Shown in pieces: positions 33,990-45,794 of a DNA stretch of 64,000 nucleotides (positions within the stretch are counted from its first letter, which is position 1; the number at the start of each line of letters is the position of its first letter). A model generated the notes under the pieces. That model ran no database searches. It saw only the letters and a list, made by a program, of their open reading frames with translations, and was not told the origin of the DNA. The translations under genes and the position numbers were made by a program. The stretch lies in assembly GCA_946807835.1 (NCBI GenBank), contig OX327711.1:11381501-11445500 (forward strand). The letters are read 5' to 3'. This stretch comes from Ailanthus altissimus. Taxonomy: Eukaryota; Streptophyta; Magnoliopsida; Sapindales; Simaroubaceae.

Positions 33990-35320
33990 TGCCAACGATT
34001 ATAGTTTGGAAAAAGAATACTTTTATGCTTCAAATTTGACATAATACCCAATTTTGATCTTATAATTTTGAATTACCCAATTTTTTCTATTTCCTTTAGT
34101 CAACTTTCATTTATGTTCGCAACAAAATGACAACAGAGCAAATCAACAGAAAATTTGACAAGCAAAATATCCATTATGGCCACGCATGAAATGGTGAAAT
34201 AATTAAAATAAAATTCCTCTTTTGCGCTAAAAGAACCCAAGTCCTCCATCTTTCACCATCAAGCTCTCCATTTTCGTTTTTTAACTAGTCTTTGAAATTC
34301 TTCTTCAATTTCGTAGATCTATAAGTGTGTTCATGTTTGAACACAAAGCTTAAAAGGTTATAAAAACACAAATGAAGCATAACCTTAGCCAACAGCAACA
34401 AGATCACAAACATGTTTTTGGTACAGGATTTCAATTTCATCCGACATGAAATCGCCATTAACCAACATGTTTTCTTTTTGTTAGATGAAACAATGAGCTA
34501 GCAGCTCACATTGATTGAAAATATCTTTATTGCATTTTCTCATCACTCTCTCTTCAATCAAAAAAAAAAAAAAAAACAAACAAGTAAATATTCATTATTA
34601 ATTCAAATCAATTTTTGATTTATTTATACGTTCATTTTAATTCGAAGTGGGCAAAAATATCCTGAACCAAAGTGATTCAATAGAATGGTTCGATTTTGAG
34701 CATATTTTTGGTACTGATTGGATTTAATATTGAGGGGCCTAATTGATTTCTTCGTTCTTAATTTAGTCTCAAACTGATACCCTATCAAAAATTAAATTTA
34801 CAAAAAGAAATGACGTGTTTGGAATTTATTGGTAGAACTAAAAATTTATATTAAACCTGCCCACATTTGATTCCTCTTTTAATTTTTTTCTTCAAAAGAC
34901 AAAAGTCATGACATAACGTTTTGGGCGATTACCATCGTTACAGAAGCCATCCCTCAAATTGAATCCCAAACAGCCAAACATTCGAATTGCTTCTAGTTCA
35001 TAAAATATGGAATCTTCATCTTCTTTTTTTTTTATTCCTCTATCTATTCTATCTATTTTTTCTTCTACTCTTTACTTCTTTATCATTTCTCAAATCCATA
35101 AATGCATTCAAAATAAATTATTTATATGAAATAATTTATCTATTTGAAGAATTCAAAATTTCTATCACAGATTTACCTATAATTAACTTATACAATATTT
35201 TCTTCAAATCCCAAAAATTCATATTTACTACCATAAAATATTTTATTACTCCATTTAAACTCAAATCTAAAAAATATGTTCAAACCATCCGTTTTGATCC
35301 TAATTATTAAATCCTACCCT
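33990..35320. other. No gene seen
   Basis: AT-rich sequence with a poly-A run at about 34560-34577. GAAGTGGGCAAAAATA...GGTTCGATTTT (34642-34700) distantly resembles the start of the MITE at 15478. The 107-codon frame at 34987-35310 is Leu/Phe/Ile-rich low-complexity translation of AT-rich DNA and is not called as a gene. Confidence 0.5.
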
Positions 35321-36209
35321 ACCTCCACTACTTACAAAATAACTTTTACCTAACTTTTACTTACTTTTGTTACTACAAAAATAACTTTTTATCTAATTTA
35401 ATATCAGTGTTATTTAAATTAAAAATTTATTGACATTATATTAAGTATAATAAATCTCAAACACTTTAATATTAAAAAATTCGTGTTATCATGATATAAA
35501 TGAATCGTTAACACTATAGTACCAGTGAATCTCTAATATTATAATATTAAAAATTAAATTAAATAATGTCAATTTTAATTTAATTTTTAAATAATTTAAA
35601 AGGACTAGAATTTTGAATTTATTTTTAAATACAAATTCATACATAAATACCATATAAAAAAATTAATTTTATTTATTTATATAAATAAATAAAATTACAA
35701 TTATTAAAATATTTAAACTAAATTTCGTAAATAATTCAAAACATTTCAGACTAAATCTTTAAAAACCACAATAGATCTATAACACCACTATTTTGATACC
35801 TAACAAATAAAATTGTCAAAAACATCTCAATATTTAAAAATCAATTGAACATATTGTCGCAGAAAAAGATTTGCACAAACCAACACTCTACCAAAAGCCT
35901 TGAAAGAAATCCACCACCGAGCTTTTTTTTCTCATTTTTTTTGGACAGAACAGAGAGCTGAGACCAATTTCACACCAGCAAAACAGGATCGTTTATCTCA
36001 ATCTTCAATAAAGGTTTCTACAAAAATATTCAAGCATATTCACAGTAAAATTAAAAACTATATGACTATGATTAATACAATCCATGTCTTGAAGAAAATG
36101 CATCTGATAGAAAATATCAAATTATGGACACAAGAATAGTAAAATGGTGGTTTCAAAATGAGGCATGCAATTGTATTGCTGAAAAACAGTAAAACCTACA
36201 TCATCTTTC

Positions 36210-36304
36210 TTTTTTTTTTTTTTTTTGAAACATTCAACACTAGGGGGAGGGGGGTTTGAACCCCCGCTATCAGTCCGGGGTGGTGCGCATCAAGGAGGGT
36301 GGGC
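36210..36304 (-). mobile_element. tRNA-derived SINE fragment with 12-bp target duplication
   Basis: The minus strand reads a short body with the box-B-like GGGGTTCAAACCCCC (about 36249-36263), ending in a poly-A tail (36210-36226). ACATCATCTTTC is present at 36198-36209 and 36305-36316. Body length is only about 80 bp, so it is short or 5'-truncated. Confidence 0.75.
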
Positions 36305-37025
36305 ACATCATCTTTCATATTTTGTGGATCATGCACATTCATTCTGATGTAACCTGGATCATTTCTGCAAAATTAAACAATAAAATATAAAATGACAGAT
36401 AATTTTAAACTTTGTAACATACTTTGAAAGGATTTGACAATTCTTTATGTAATGAAGCCACATAAATTTTGAATAGAATAAATTTTGGGAATGACTGAAA
36501 TCAATATGAAATCTGAAATATAAGTAGAAGAGATTTGAGCAGTCCTGCTACTTGGGGTCAGAGAATAATCCGAATAAAATACATGTCCTAGTACTACAGA
36601 CTCCATCATATCAAAATTCATAAAACAAGGTAATAGAGTTCTGATGTTAATTAAATTCACACTAACCAAGAAACAGAACACAAAAATAACCAAGAAATAA
36701 GAGGACATCATTTCTGAGAACTAATATATGTAAAGACTAAAACATAGGCAGTGGAGAAACTACAAATACATTGTCATCACCAACACATGTTAATAAAGTA
36801 AAAGATGTATAAATAAATTTCACAACCATTGGGAATTAAAATTCAAATAAAATACGATTTTCCAGTACTTACATTCATCTGTACGTTTAAAGTGGGGTCA
36901 ACAACAGAGTTAGATACCATTGAATACCAACCTGGATCTTCCTCGTACTCAAACAATAACAACAACAAATTACTAAGATCCTGAAGTGAATCATATGAAC
37001 ATGAATGTGAGAATCGAAATGCCAT
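36305..37025 (-). pseudogene. Exon-like fragments captured inside the CACTA element
   Basis: Two minus-strand stretches have clean splice contexts. At about 36886-37025, LQDLSNLLLLLFEYEEDPGW and VDPTLNVQMN end at a consensus donor AAT|GTAAGTA. At about 36309-36366, after [27 protein letters not shown] ends at GAT|GTAGGT once the SINE is ignored. The composition is protein-like, unlike the AT-rich surroundings. I do not recognise the family. A further possible piece, EDAKNPAGG, is near 37330. Exon 36309-36366 is directly abutted by the SINE. I infer captured host gene sequence (Pack-CACTA); decayed transposon accessory coding sequence is the alternative. Confidence 0.4.
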
Positions 37026-38445
37026 TAACCTCCAATATTTTCACAAATAGACAACACGACCTTTGGTAGAAGAAAACTCAACTGAGAATAGAGAATGCAT
37101 AATAATGCAAACATCGAACATTTAGCTCAACCAAACGGCAAACATAGTAAAATAACTAGATAATATATCAGTCTAGAGATTACTAGAATTCAAATAAATA
37201 CATATACTGAAAGGCGTAACATGTTGGTCGTTATTCTTCATGATCTATAATATATTTCCATGAAAGTGATGTCAAGAAACGGCTAATAGAAATTTGACAA
37301 CCGGTAATCTTTAACAAAGAAAAAGATCCCACCAGCGGGGTTCTTGGCATCCTCGCATTTGTAAAATATCAGGGGAGGAATTATAACAGAAAGCAAAATT
37401 AGAAAGCAAAATGCCTCTATCAGTTCTAAACCAAACTTCATAAGTTGGTTCAAGCCCAAGAATGTCAATAGATATCATGTAGCTAATTAATTATGCTAGC
37501 ATTATCAAAGATGATGTTTTGTTTTTTTTATTTTCTTCCCAAAAATGAGGTTTTTGTGGGGCATTTTATTATTTAATGAAAATGTGATATATGTTAATTA
37601 ATTAAATAAATTTAATTATTTAAATTAAATAATTATGAGTTATATTTAGCTTTTATAATTTAATTTTAAGTGTTGCTTTAAATAAATTAAAATTAGCAAT
37701 AAATTTGTTAGTTTTTATAATTTTAATTATTACATGTTATTAAATAATCATGAGTTATATTTTATTTTAAGTGTGGTTTTAAATAAATTAAAATTAATAA
37801 TAAATTTGTTAGTTTTTCTAATTTTAATTATTACATATAGTTACATATAATTACTATTCTAATTATATTTTCAGTTCATATTTTTATTTTAATTATAATA
37901 TTTAATATAATATAATTTAATTTAAAATTATAACATTCAATATAATTGAAATTGGAATCGAAATTATAATATTTAACGTAATTCAAATTAAAATTTGATT
38001 AAAAAATATAGCATTTTACGTAATAAATTTACATCAAATTAAAAAAATGTTCTCAATAATTAATTTATACTCAAAGCCTTCTTTCCTTTTTTAATTAGAC
38101 TTTTTTTTTATAAAAATATTAATTATTATAAATTTAATTATTCAATAATTAATTTTTTAAAATAAAATAAATTTTCATTTTTTTTCTAATTAAAACTATT
38201 ATAGATTTCTAATACTATGGTATCAATAATTCATTGATACTTAATGTTTTTGATACTATGATATCACAAATTCACTGATACTCTACGTTTTTTATACTAT
38301 GGTATCAGCAATTTGCTAACACTTCATAGAAGTGCGAGTGAGCCTAACACAATTATGTCATATCAATCATATGTGTATTTTTACTGACACTATTTAAAAA
38401 AGTATCAGTAATATAAAGTAAGTGAAAGCTATTTTTGTAGTAGTG

Positions 38446-39655
38446 CTCCAGCCTATCAAAACTCTTTTAACCAAACCCCCCCCCCCCCCCTCTTTGAAGA
38501 GCCATTCTCCACCTTTCTCCTATTCTCCTTTCTTCCCAGTCTCTAACTTAACTCTCTTACTGGTTTCTAGTTTGTTTGTTGTTTATTGTTTTTGTTTAGG
38601 TTATCTTTGCTTCGGTCTTACTTAGAATGGTCGAAAATAAGCATTTCCTCTCAACTATGATCGTGGCTACTCAGGTGGCTATGACCAATTGTCTATCGAT
38701 GAAGTCTTGGGGCCACCGATGAGTTTTTCAACCTCCTTCGAGTCAAAGTGTCATTGACCAAATCATTTCAGGACCCCGTCATGATCTTAGAATCTCGACC
38801 GGACCTTCTTCCTTTTTCGACATCTTCTCCTGCTCAACCTCGGCCAAGACCTTGTTGTTGCTGCAAAATTTACGTCGTGCCCCCACCATTTGTAACCTGC
38901 CTCTATAATCTCGGATCTTTAACCCTTGGCTTCTCAATTTTAGCTATCACAATGCCTCCGCTCTATTTTTGATAATGTTCTAACCCAAGATTGATTAATA
39001 TTGCTTGTTTGTATGGCTTGATTTTAGACTAAGGTTTGATTGTGTACAATGAATATATTTTTTCTCTTTCATGAGGATTTTTTGTTGTTCTTTGTTTGTA
39101 AGTTCCCTTTTACGTGAGGGTAATTATCCTCTTTGTAAGGGTTATGAAATTCCTCTTGTGCGAGGTCGAATTTTTTCATCTATAATAGGGGTAGTGATCC
39201 CTATACAGGATAGTTACCATTATGGTACTTGTATGTATTTTTGCTATTTGGAAAAATAGGTTCAAGCAGGCCACAAAAGACCTATCTTATCGCTGTAAAG
39301 CATCCCGATAATTATCTGATATATGTCAATAGACCTACATTATAATATTGTGGATTTATTTATAATATTACAGTTGAAACGATTCAAAAAAAAAACATAA
39401 GTTTTTATTTGTTATTAACTATCAACCATGATACCATGCTCATGTCGATCATCATTGATTCACGTTACAACATTTTATTGATTGATTACTACTTTCAAGA
39501 ATATAAATTCAACTTGTGAGTTTAAGATCCTAAATTGTGGAGTTAATAATTTTATTTATATAATTGAATTGTATTTGTATTCTTGTTATACATTATTATT
39601 ATTATTAGAGGTAAAGAGGAAAAAATTGATTTAATGAAAGTAATAGAACAATGCT
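38446..39655 (+). other. Unresolved, partly coding-like; no gene called
   Basis: A poly-C run of 15 or more lies at about 38476-38490. The stretch 38640-38970 is richer in C/G than its surroundings and open in short pieces (ATQVAMTNCLSMKSWG, SLTKSFQDPVMILESRP) that change frame. It is followed by non-coding sequence with repeated TTACGTGAGG / TTGTGCGAGG-type phrases and a short A-run at about 39386-39395. This could be a degraded LINE ORF1 or 3' end, but no diagnostic motif is visible. Confidence 0.3.
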
Positions 39656-39661
39656 TTATTT

Positions 39662-39915
39662 TTAATGCTTAGTGCTACAACCCAATCCTTCACTATATAT
39701 ATATCTATATATATACACACACACATATTTTTGCAATTAAAATTTATTAAGTAAATTTAAATAAAAAATTAGCTAAAGGAAAAATACTTGATTACGTCTT
39801 TGTCTATTAGTGGACTATGAAATGGATGTGTTTATCCTTTTGTGATTCTTTTATAAGTAAATTGATGATATAAATATTAATTCATCTACAGAAAAAATGA
39901 GTCAACCAAGAAATG
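39662..39915 (+). repeat. Direct repeat A flanking the minus-strand copia
   Basis: ATGCTTAGTGCTACAACCCAATCC...TGATTACGTCTTTGTCTATTAG...CCTTTTGTGATTCTT...GAGTCAACCAAGAAAT matches repeat B (44477-44697) in the same orientation. It ends exactly where the left LTR begins (39916). Confidence 0.75.
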
Positions 39916-40208
39916 TGTTGACGAAAACGCATTACAAGTATGATATATGTAGCACCAAGATGTATAAGAAGAAAAGAGAAATAAAGAAAGAAGAAAACAC
40001 ACAAATATTTACATTGTTCAGTAATTGTTTATGTCCATGGTGGATTAAGATCTACACTATTTTTATTGAATCAAATTAGAACTCACAAAGAACTATCTCA
40101 CAAAATCACAAAGAACTCCTTACTCTCTAGATATTACAATTGATCTCTCAATTCGCTAATGTTGGTGATCCCATAACAAGTCAAAACAAGACCCTTATAT
40201 AGCTTATA
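39916..40208 (-). repeat. Left (3') LTR of the minus-strand copia, truncated
   Basis: TGTTGACGAAAACGCATTACAAGTATGATAT...GAAGAAAACACACAAA...GATTACAATTGATCTCTCAAT...CAAAACAAG matches the right LTR from 43798. The match ends near 40208, where the U3 half and adjoining internal sequence are deleted. Confidence 0.8.
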
Positions 40209-42214
40209 CGAAGTCATCTATCTCCTATACCAATGCCTTGAAAATTGCTTTAATCCATACAATAATTTTTTCAACAAACAAGTATAATTTTTCATACCGG
40301 ATTCTTTAAACCCTTGTAGCTATAACATGTATATCTTCTCTTCTAACTCTTCATGGAGGAAAGTAGTCTTCACATTCATTTTTTCTAGATGTAAATTTAG
40401 GTTCACACACATAACTAACAAAATTCTAATAGTAATTTGCTTGACTATAAATGAGAATATTTCATGAAAATTAACTCTCTTAAGCTGAGTGAAACTTTGT
40501 GCCACTAACCTAGCCTTAAGTCTCGTAGGTTCTACACCTGGTATCTCCCTCTTAATCTTATGCTCCCACTTGCTCCTAACTAGTCTTTTATTTTGAGGTC
40601 TCTACACCAATTCCTAGTGTTTATTTTTTAGGAGAGAACTAATCACATCCTTTATAGCTTTCTACTACTTCTCACTTTTTCACTTTTCATAGCCTCTTTA
40701 TATGTCTTAAGCCCATCATGTTTAATAATAAAGATAGTATTAAAAGCATGAGATATTAAATCTTCTTGTGCATACCTTATTGATGGGTTGGTGGTTCTCC
40801 TTAACCTATCTCTAGCTAGTTGGTACTCTTCAAGTTCTATACCTGGAATCATAATTTGTTTTTTAGTGGACTTTGAGGAGCTAACCAGTGTTTTCTGTGT
40901 ATCTTCAAAGGATGACTTATTGAATTATTTATCGGGGGACATCTTAGATTTATTGTTATATTCCGCTTCAACTTTAATTATTTCTGGTACTAAAATCCCT
41001 TCAGGCGTAGGCTCTTTCTTCACTTTATCTTGTTTGATCTTTAACCTTGTAATCTCATCAAACATCACATCTTTACTCAAAATACTTTTTAGTGGCTTTA
41101 AATCTATGCACGACACTTTCTATCATTTCACACATTTTGTATATCCTATAAATATCCCCTTGAAGGCTCTAAGTTTCAATTTGCCTTCGTTCACATATAT
41201 GAATGTTGAAAAACCAAATATCTTTTAATAATTATACCTTGAAGGGCTACAAGACTACTTCTCTTCTAGTGTCTTAAAGTTTATCATTGATAAAGGACTT
41301 CTATTTATCAAATAAGTTGCTGTCATTACTATTTTGCCCTAAAAAGCTTTAGACACCCCTGTGTTGGTCAGCATGCATCTTACCCTCTTAAGTAAAGCCT
41401 ATTTATCCTTTCTGTAAAGCCATTCTATTGTGATGCTAATCTTACAGTTTTGTACCTTACAATCCTATACTTGACACAAAAGCTATTAAACTCCTTGTTG
41501 CAATATTTAAGGCTATTATCCTTCCTTAGTCTCTTGATCATTTATTAGTTTGATTCTTCATAAGAGCTTTCCATGTTTTAAAGTTCTCAAAACACTTAAT
41601 CTTTCCTCTTCAATTCATACACCCACAACTTTCTATAATAGTCATCTGTAAATGTCAAAAAGTATCTAGCTCTACCATGTGTGACTGTTTGTACCACTCC
41701 CCAAATGTCTGACTGCATGTTTCAAGAGTTCCTTTAGTCTTGTGTTCTCGGGTACTAAGCTTAAACCTATGTGTTTTGCCAAGAACATAATGCTCATAAA
41801 ACGTCATTGGTTGGACCTTATCCTTGCCAAATACCCCTTGATCATACAACTTCTTAGGTTTCTTTCAAATACATAAGCTAACCTTAAATGCCATACCTTA
41901 GTCTGTATATTCTCATCACTTATAGAGATTAATGTAAAACTACTTATTGCCTTTTTAACTAGTAGATATACACCATTGCACCTTTCATTTTTCAAGACTA
42001 CCATGAAATTCTTTACCACTTTTAGAATCTCATTCTTTGCTATAATTGAACACCTATTCTGGTCTAACATACCTAGAAAAAATAAGTTTCTTTTGAGGTC
42101 AAGAACATACCTTACTTCTAGCAACTTTATAATCCTTCTATTATGCAACTTCAATTTAATACTATCAACCCCAACTACTTGACAAGCCATGTCATTCTCT
42201 ATAAATACCATTGC

Positions 42215-42780
42215 TGATGCGAACTAAGTTGCCAAAACATCACAAGGTCTATTGAACATCCATATGTGAAGGAGAACAACAACATAGCAGTACATATGAT
42301 ATCAAGTCTCAATATTGGTAGTTGTTAGTAGTTATAAGTTACTATTAATTGTTGTAATAAGTACTAGCATTCCAAGTGCCTAGTTTATTGGTAGTAATTG
42401 GTAGTTAGTAGTTGTAAGTTTTCATTAATTGTAATAAGTGCTAGAATCTCAAGTGCCTAAATTATTGGTAGTAGTTGGTAGTTAGTAGTTTTAAGTTGTC
42501 ATTAGTGTTGTAATAAATGTTAGACATCCCAAGAGGTCTCTATAAATATATGAGAGATGAGGGAGAACGAAAATAGAATTGATGATATTAATGTTGAGAG
42601 TTTTCTCTTAAGTTCTTCAAAGAACTATTATTAGAACTCATCAAGTGGCGTTCTTTTAGACTTATCACTCACAACTTCTCATCTATCTTGAGTGTGGTGT
42701 CTACTATCTTCTTATACCTCTGGTTTTTATTTTTGATATATAATAGGTCAAGGTTCTTTTTTTATTTATATCAAAAACTG
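42215..42780 (+). mobile_element. Solo-LTR-like insertion in the copia protease region
   Basis: Copia coding sequence is interrupted between the protease lead (42783-43058) and MVFIENDMACQVVG (ends 42211). The intervening 565 bp contain three tandem units of about 80 bp (42312-42530; each with GGTAGT..TTAGTAGT, AAGTT.TCATTA, TTGTAATAA.T.CTAG). A TATA-like TCTATAAATATATGAG follows (42538-42553), then a pyrimidine-rich tail with GTTCTTCAAAGAACTATT. The layout resembles a U3-R-U5 LTR. A target duplication was not identified. Confidence 0.5.
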
Positions 42781-43797
42781 AATTAGAACGATCCTTGGCA
42801 AAGAAACCTCATTGAGCATTGGGTCTCATTTTTCTTTGCGAGGTTCACATCAGTTGCTCTATTAATAGGCTTTAAATTAATAAATAAGGCTTTATTGGGA
42901 CACATATGAGAGGTAAAATTAAAATTTAATGTCCACTTACTATAACTTCTCCTATAGGAACCGATTAAGGTTTCTATATTATCATTGCTTTCCTTATAAG
43001 CTATTGCAGTATGAAATCCTTCTTCTTGTCTTTCCTCTTTGTCTTTTTCTTCAGACAATCTTTAATAAAGTATCATTCTTCTTACAAAACTAGCACTTCT
43101 AGTCTTGCCTTTCGACTTTAACATTGAACCTCTCTTAGATTTTCCTTCTCTATTTACATGCCTTCATTTTGTAGTTAATCCTTCTGCATTACCCGCCTCT
43201 ACTTTCTTCCTCAATTGTTTAAAGTTTAATAATGATCTAACATCCATCATTGTCAAACTCGCTATACCAATGAAGTGCTCATAACTCTATAGTAGGGGAC
43301 TCAATAGAATGATTGCTTTATCTTTGTCCTCAATATTCACATTAATTGTTTCTAAATTGATGATCATCTTATTAAAGGAATCTATATGATCTTTAATTGG
43401 TATTCCCTCAGTTATAGACAACTGATAAAGCTTTCTCTTTATATGCAGACGATTCGTCAGAAACTTTGTCATATAAATATTATCTAACTTTCTCTAAAGA
43501 CCAATAGTTATCTTTTATCCAACTACCTCCCTTAAAAACTCATCACTTAATGATAGAACAATTGTACTATAGCCTTCTTTCGGATGGAATCTCTATCTGT
43601 TTCAAACTTAGACATATCAGGCTTTTTCTCTTTACTAGATAGAGTTATAGTCTTCTTAAGCACATATCAAGCTATTGACCCACTAACAAAGCTATAGGTT
43701 TGACCTTTCATAGATTAAAGTCATTTTTATTGTTGAATTTCTCTACATCATACTTTTTGTGTAGCCATGATTATAAAATCTTGCTATGATACTAGTT

Positions 43798-44476
43798 TGT
43801 TGACTAAAAAGTGTTACAAGTATGATATTTACAGCATTAAAGTAAGTATAAAAAGACAAGAGAAATTAAGAAAGAAGAAAACACACAAAAAATTACGATG
43901 TTTGACAATTACCTGCATCCATAGTGGATCAAGATCCACGCTCTTTTTATTGAATCAAATAAGAACTCACTAAGAACTCTCTCACAAGAATTACAAAGAA
44001 TTATCTCTTTGGGGATTACAATTGATCTCTCAATTTGCTAATGTTGGTGATACCATAAAAAGTCAAAACAAGGTTCTTATATAGCCTATACATGCCTTAA
44101 GCTAACTAATCTAAATTGTAACAAGAAAGGGTGTTTGATTTAACTTAGGATACTTAAATCTTAATCCAACTCACATTGCAGTTGCAATGCTAGGTTTTTA
44201 GCGCTGCAACATTGAAGGCTTAGGTTCTGAGGCTTCGGCGCCCTAAAGGCAACACCACGACACTATAGGTTTTGACTTTAGTGTTGCGGTGCTGAGAAAC
44301 TAGTGCTGTGGTACTCAAACCTCAAAATGCAATATCCAATTCTGAGCTCTAATTTCAATTTTTCCACCTCAATCTCAGCTTTTTATTGTCTTCTTCTCAA
44401 TGTTTTATCTCAAAATTATCTTTCACATAATTTTTAATCACCATTCTCATCAAAAATTATTTATATGAGTTTTCCA
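43798..44476 (-). repeat. Right (5') LTR of the minus-strand copia
   Basis: It starts TGGAAAACTC on the minus strand (44476) and ends GTCAACA (43798), followed by the primer-binding site. Length is 679 bp. The unshared part (44110-44440) has TTGCAATGC/GCTGCAAC and TGCTGTGGT-type phrases. Confidence 0.7.
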
Positions 44477-44697
44477 TTTTTGATACTTAGTGCTCCGACC
44501 TAATCCCTCACTATATTTATTAAGTAAACTTAAATAAAAACTTAACTAAATGAAAATAAATAAATATTTGATTACGTGTTTGTCTATTAATAAACCTTGA
44601 AATATACGTGTTTAACCTTTTGTGATTTTTTTCACAAGTAAATATATTCATGAAATTGATAGTTATTTGTCAATAGAAAAAGGAGTCAACCGAGAAA
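44477..44697 (+). repeat. Direct repeat B flanking the minus-strand copia
   Basis: ATACTTAGTGCTCCGACCTAATCC...TGATTACGTGTTTGTCTATTA...CCTTTTGTGATTTTT...GAGTCAACCGAGAAAT is a diverged copy of repeat A. It begins directly at the outer end of the right LTR. Confidence 0.75.
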
Positions 44698-44814
44698 TAT
44701 TTTTTTTATACAAGTATTACAATGCAAATTTTAAATCTCAATATTATAACTAGATAATAAATCTCATTATTATAATTGAATAATTGTCAACAACTACCTT
44801 CCAACAATTATAAA

Positions 44815-44925
44815 AAAATAAAATTATTCTCTGTCAGGGTTTGAACCCCTAACCTAAGTCAGGGATACATAGATTTTAATACTAAGCAAGCATATAGGTG
44901 CAATCAACTAAAACTGTTATTGGTT
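44815..44925 (-). mobile_element. Possible tRNA-derived SINE remnant
   Basis: The minus strand has TTAGGGGTTCAAACCCTGAC (about 44836-44855), a box-B-like motif. Upstream AGTTGATTGCACC (about 44902-44914) could be a decayed box A. No poly-A with matching target duplication was confirmed. Confidence 0.3.
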
Positions 44926-45790
44926 GGAATTAATGTTTTATAGTTTAGAAAAATTATTCTAATAACGGTTTGGAATTGATTACATAAATTAGATTGAAAC
45001 GTTGTGGCTAGCTTGTGGAATGGGTGAGTTGAAGAGGAATGTTTGGGGTGTGAAAGTTACATCTGGACAACTGAGTGTCTAAAGGCCAAAGAAAAAAGAA
45101 TTTTAAGGATGAATGATTTGATTAAAATCAAGAGGAGTTTGACAATGTTAACTTAATAGGTCATCTTCTTGTTTAGAGGACAACAACATGAGGAATGCAA
45201 AAGGATAGCGAATTGGAAAAAGAACATAGAGGAAAAGGAAATATTCCTGTAATTTTTGTTATTGTTATGAAAAACTTTGTCCATTTATAAGGTAAATTTA
45301 CCATTTAATTCTTATGTTAACTCAACTTTAATGTTCAATAATGGTTAAGATACTTATTTGTAAAAATGCAAATGAGTAAGAGCAGAGCTTCTTATCAGTT
45401 TAGGGGGCTATCGTGATTTGACCCCCTAAAATTTTAATATAATTAAACTCTAATTTAATATAGTTTTTAATTTTAACATCTAATCTTTTCTCACCTAAAA
45501 TTTTGGTTTTACCCTTGCCAAAAAAATGAAGGAATTGTTTTTTTAAAAGACAAATATGAGATAATTTAAATGATGAAAATTGAAAATGATTTAGTTCATA
45601 TTACATCAATAATAAAGGAGTGGCTGTAAATTCCCTTCGAAACATAACGGGTTAAGATTTTAATTTTAAATTAATAAATATTAAAAATAATCAATAATAT
45701 TTATATAAGAATTATATTATGATTGATCAAAAGTATAGTTCAATAATAACCATAATCTCTTAATTAATATCGAGTTTTAAGTTTACATTT
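44915..45790 (+). repeat. Direct repeat D, copy 1
   Basis: ATTGGTTGGAATTAATGTTTTATAGTTTAG, GGAATTGATTACATAAATT, GGAGTTTGACAATGTTAACT and AAAGTATAGTTCAATAATAAC recur in the same order at 46752-47430. A 3' portion (TTTTAAGTTTACATTTT) also resembles about 2830. No coding capacity is visible. Confidence 0.75.
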
Positions 45791-45794
45791 TGTC

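Larger units (their letters stand above)
35326..38445. mobile_element. CACTA (En/Spm) transposon, 3.1 kb, non-autonomous
   Basis: The left end is CACTACTTACAAAATAAC (35326). The right end, read on the minus strand from 38445, is CACTACTACAAAAATAGC. Both are flanked by CTC (35323-35325 and 38446-38448), the 3-bp target duplication expected for CACTA elements. A second terminal-like motif, TACTACAAAAATAACTTT, lies at 35371. Subterminal repeats of the type CTATGGTATCA / TGATAC and CAGTGAATC occur at 35510-35540 and 38210-38300. No TNP2-type transposase domain was found. The interior carries exon-like sequence and a SINE. Confidence 0.75.
39916..44476 (-). mobile_element. Ty1/copia retrotransposon remnant, minus strand
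   Basis: Order on the minus strand: right LTR (43798-44476), decayed initiator-Met primer site TAGTATCATAGC (43783-43794), and gag of UBN2 type with LHIKRKLYQLSITEG and FNKMIINLETI (43287-43472). A broken zinc knuckle lies near 43080, then the protease region WTLNFNFTSHMCPNKALF (about 42905-42950) and MACQVVG...VRYVLDLKRNLFFLGML (42050-42190). Integrase pieces are at 41655-41870, the post-integrase region at 40790-41120, and RT at 40320-40505 with MNVKTTFLHEELEEKIYML. RT downstream parts and RNase H are deleted: RT sequence stops and a partial left LTR (39916 to about 40208) follows. Many stops. Confidence 0.85.

Noticed and set aside
34987..35310. 107-codon plus-strand frame rich in Leu, Phe and Ile
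   Set aside because: Composition is that expected from AT-rich non-coding DNA. It has no domain, no upstream gene signals and no repeat elsewhere.
36238..36262. tRNA T-arm at GGGTTTGAACCCCC
   Set aside because: The rest of a tRNA is absent, and a poly-A tail with flanking target duplications shows a SINE.
38476..38490. Poly-C run as a functional element
   Set aside because: A homopolymer with no supporting context; it may be replication slippage or a sequencing artefact.
40788..41228. 146-codon plus-strand frame
   Set aside because: It is the antisense of the minus-strand copia polyprotein, whose domains are recognisable on the other strand.
44836..44855. tRNA gene suggested by GGGGTTCAAACCCTGAC
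   Set aside because: No cloverleaf, anticodon arm or acceptor pairing could be formed. It fits better as a decayed tRNA-derived SINE.
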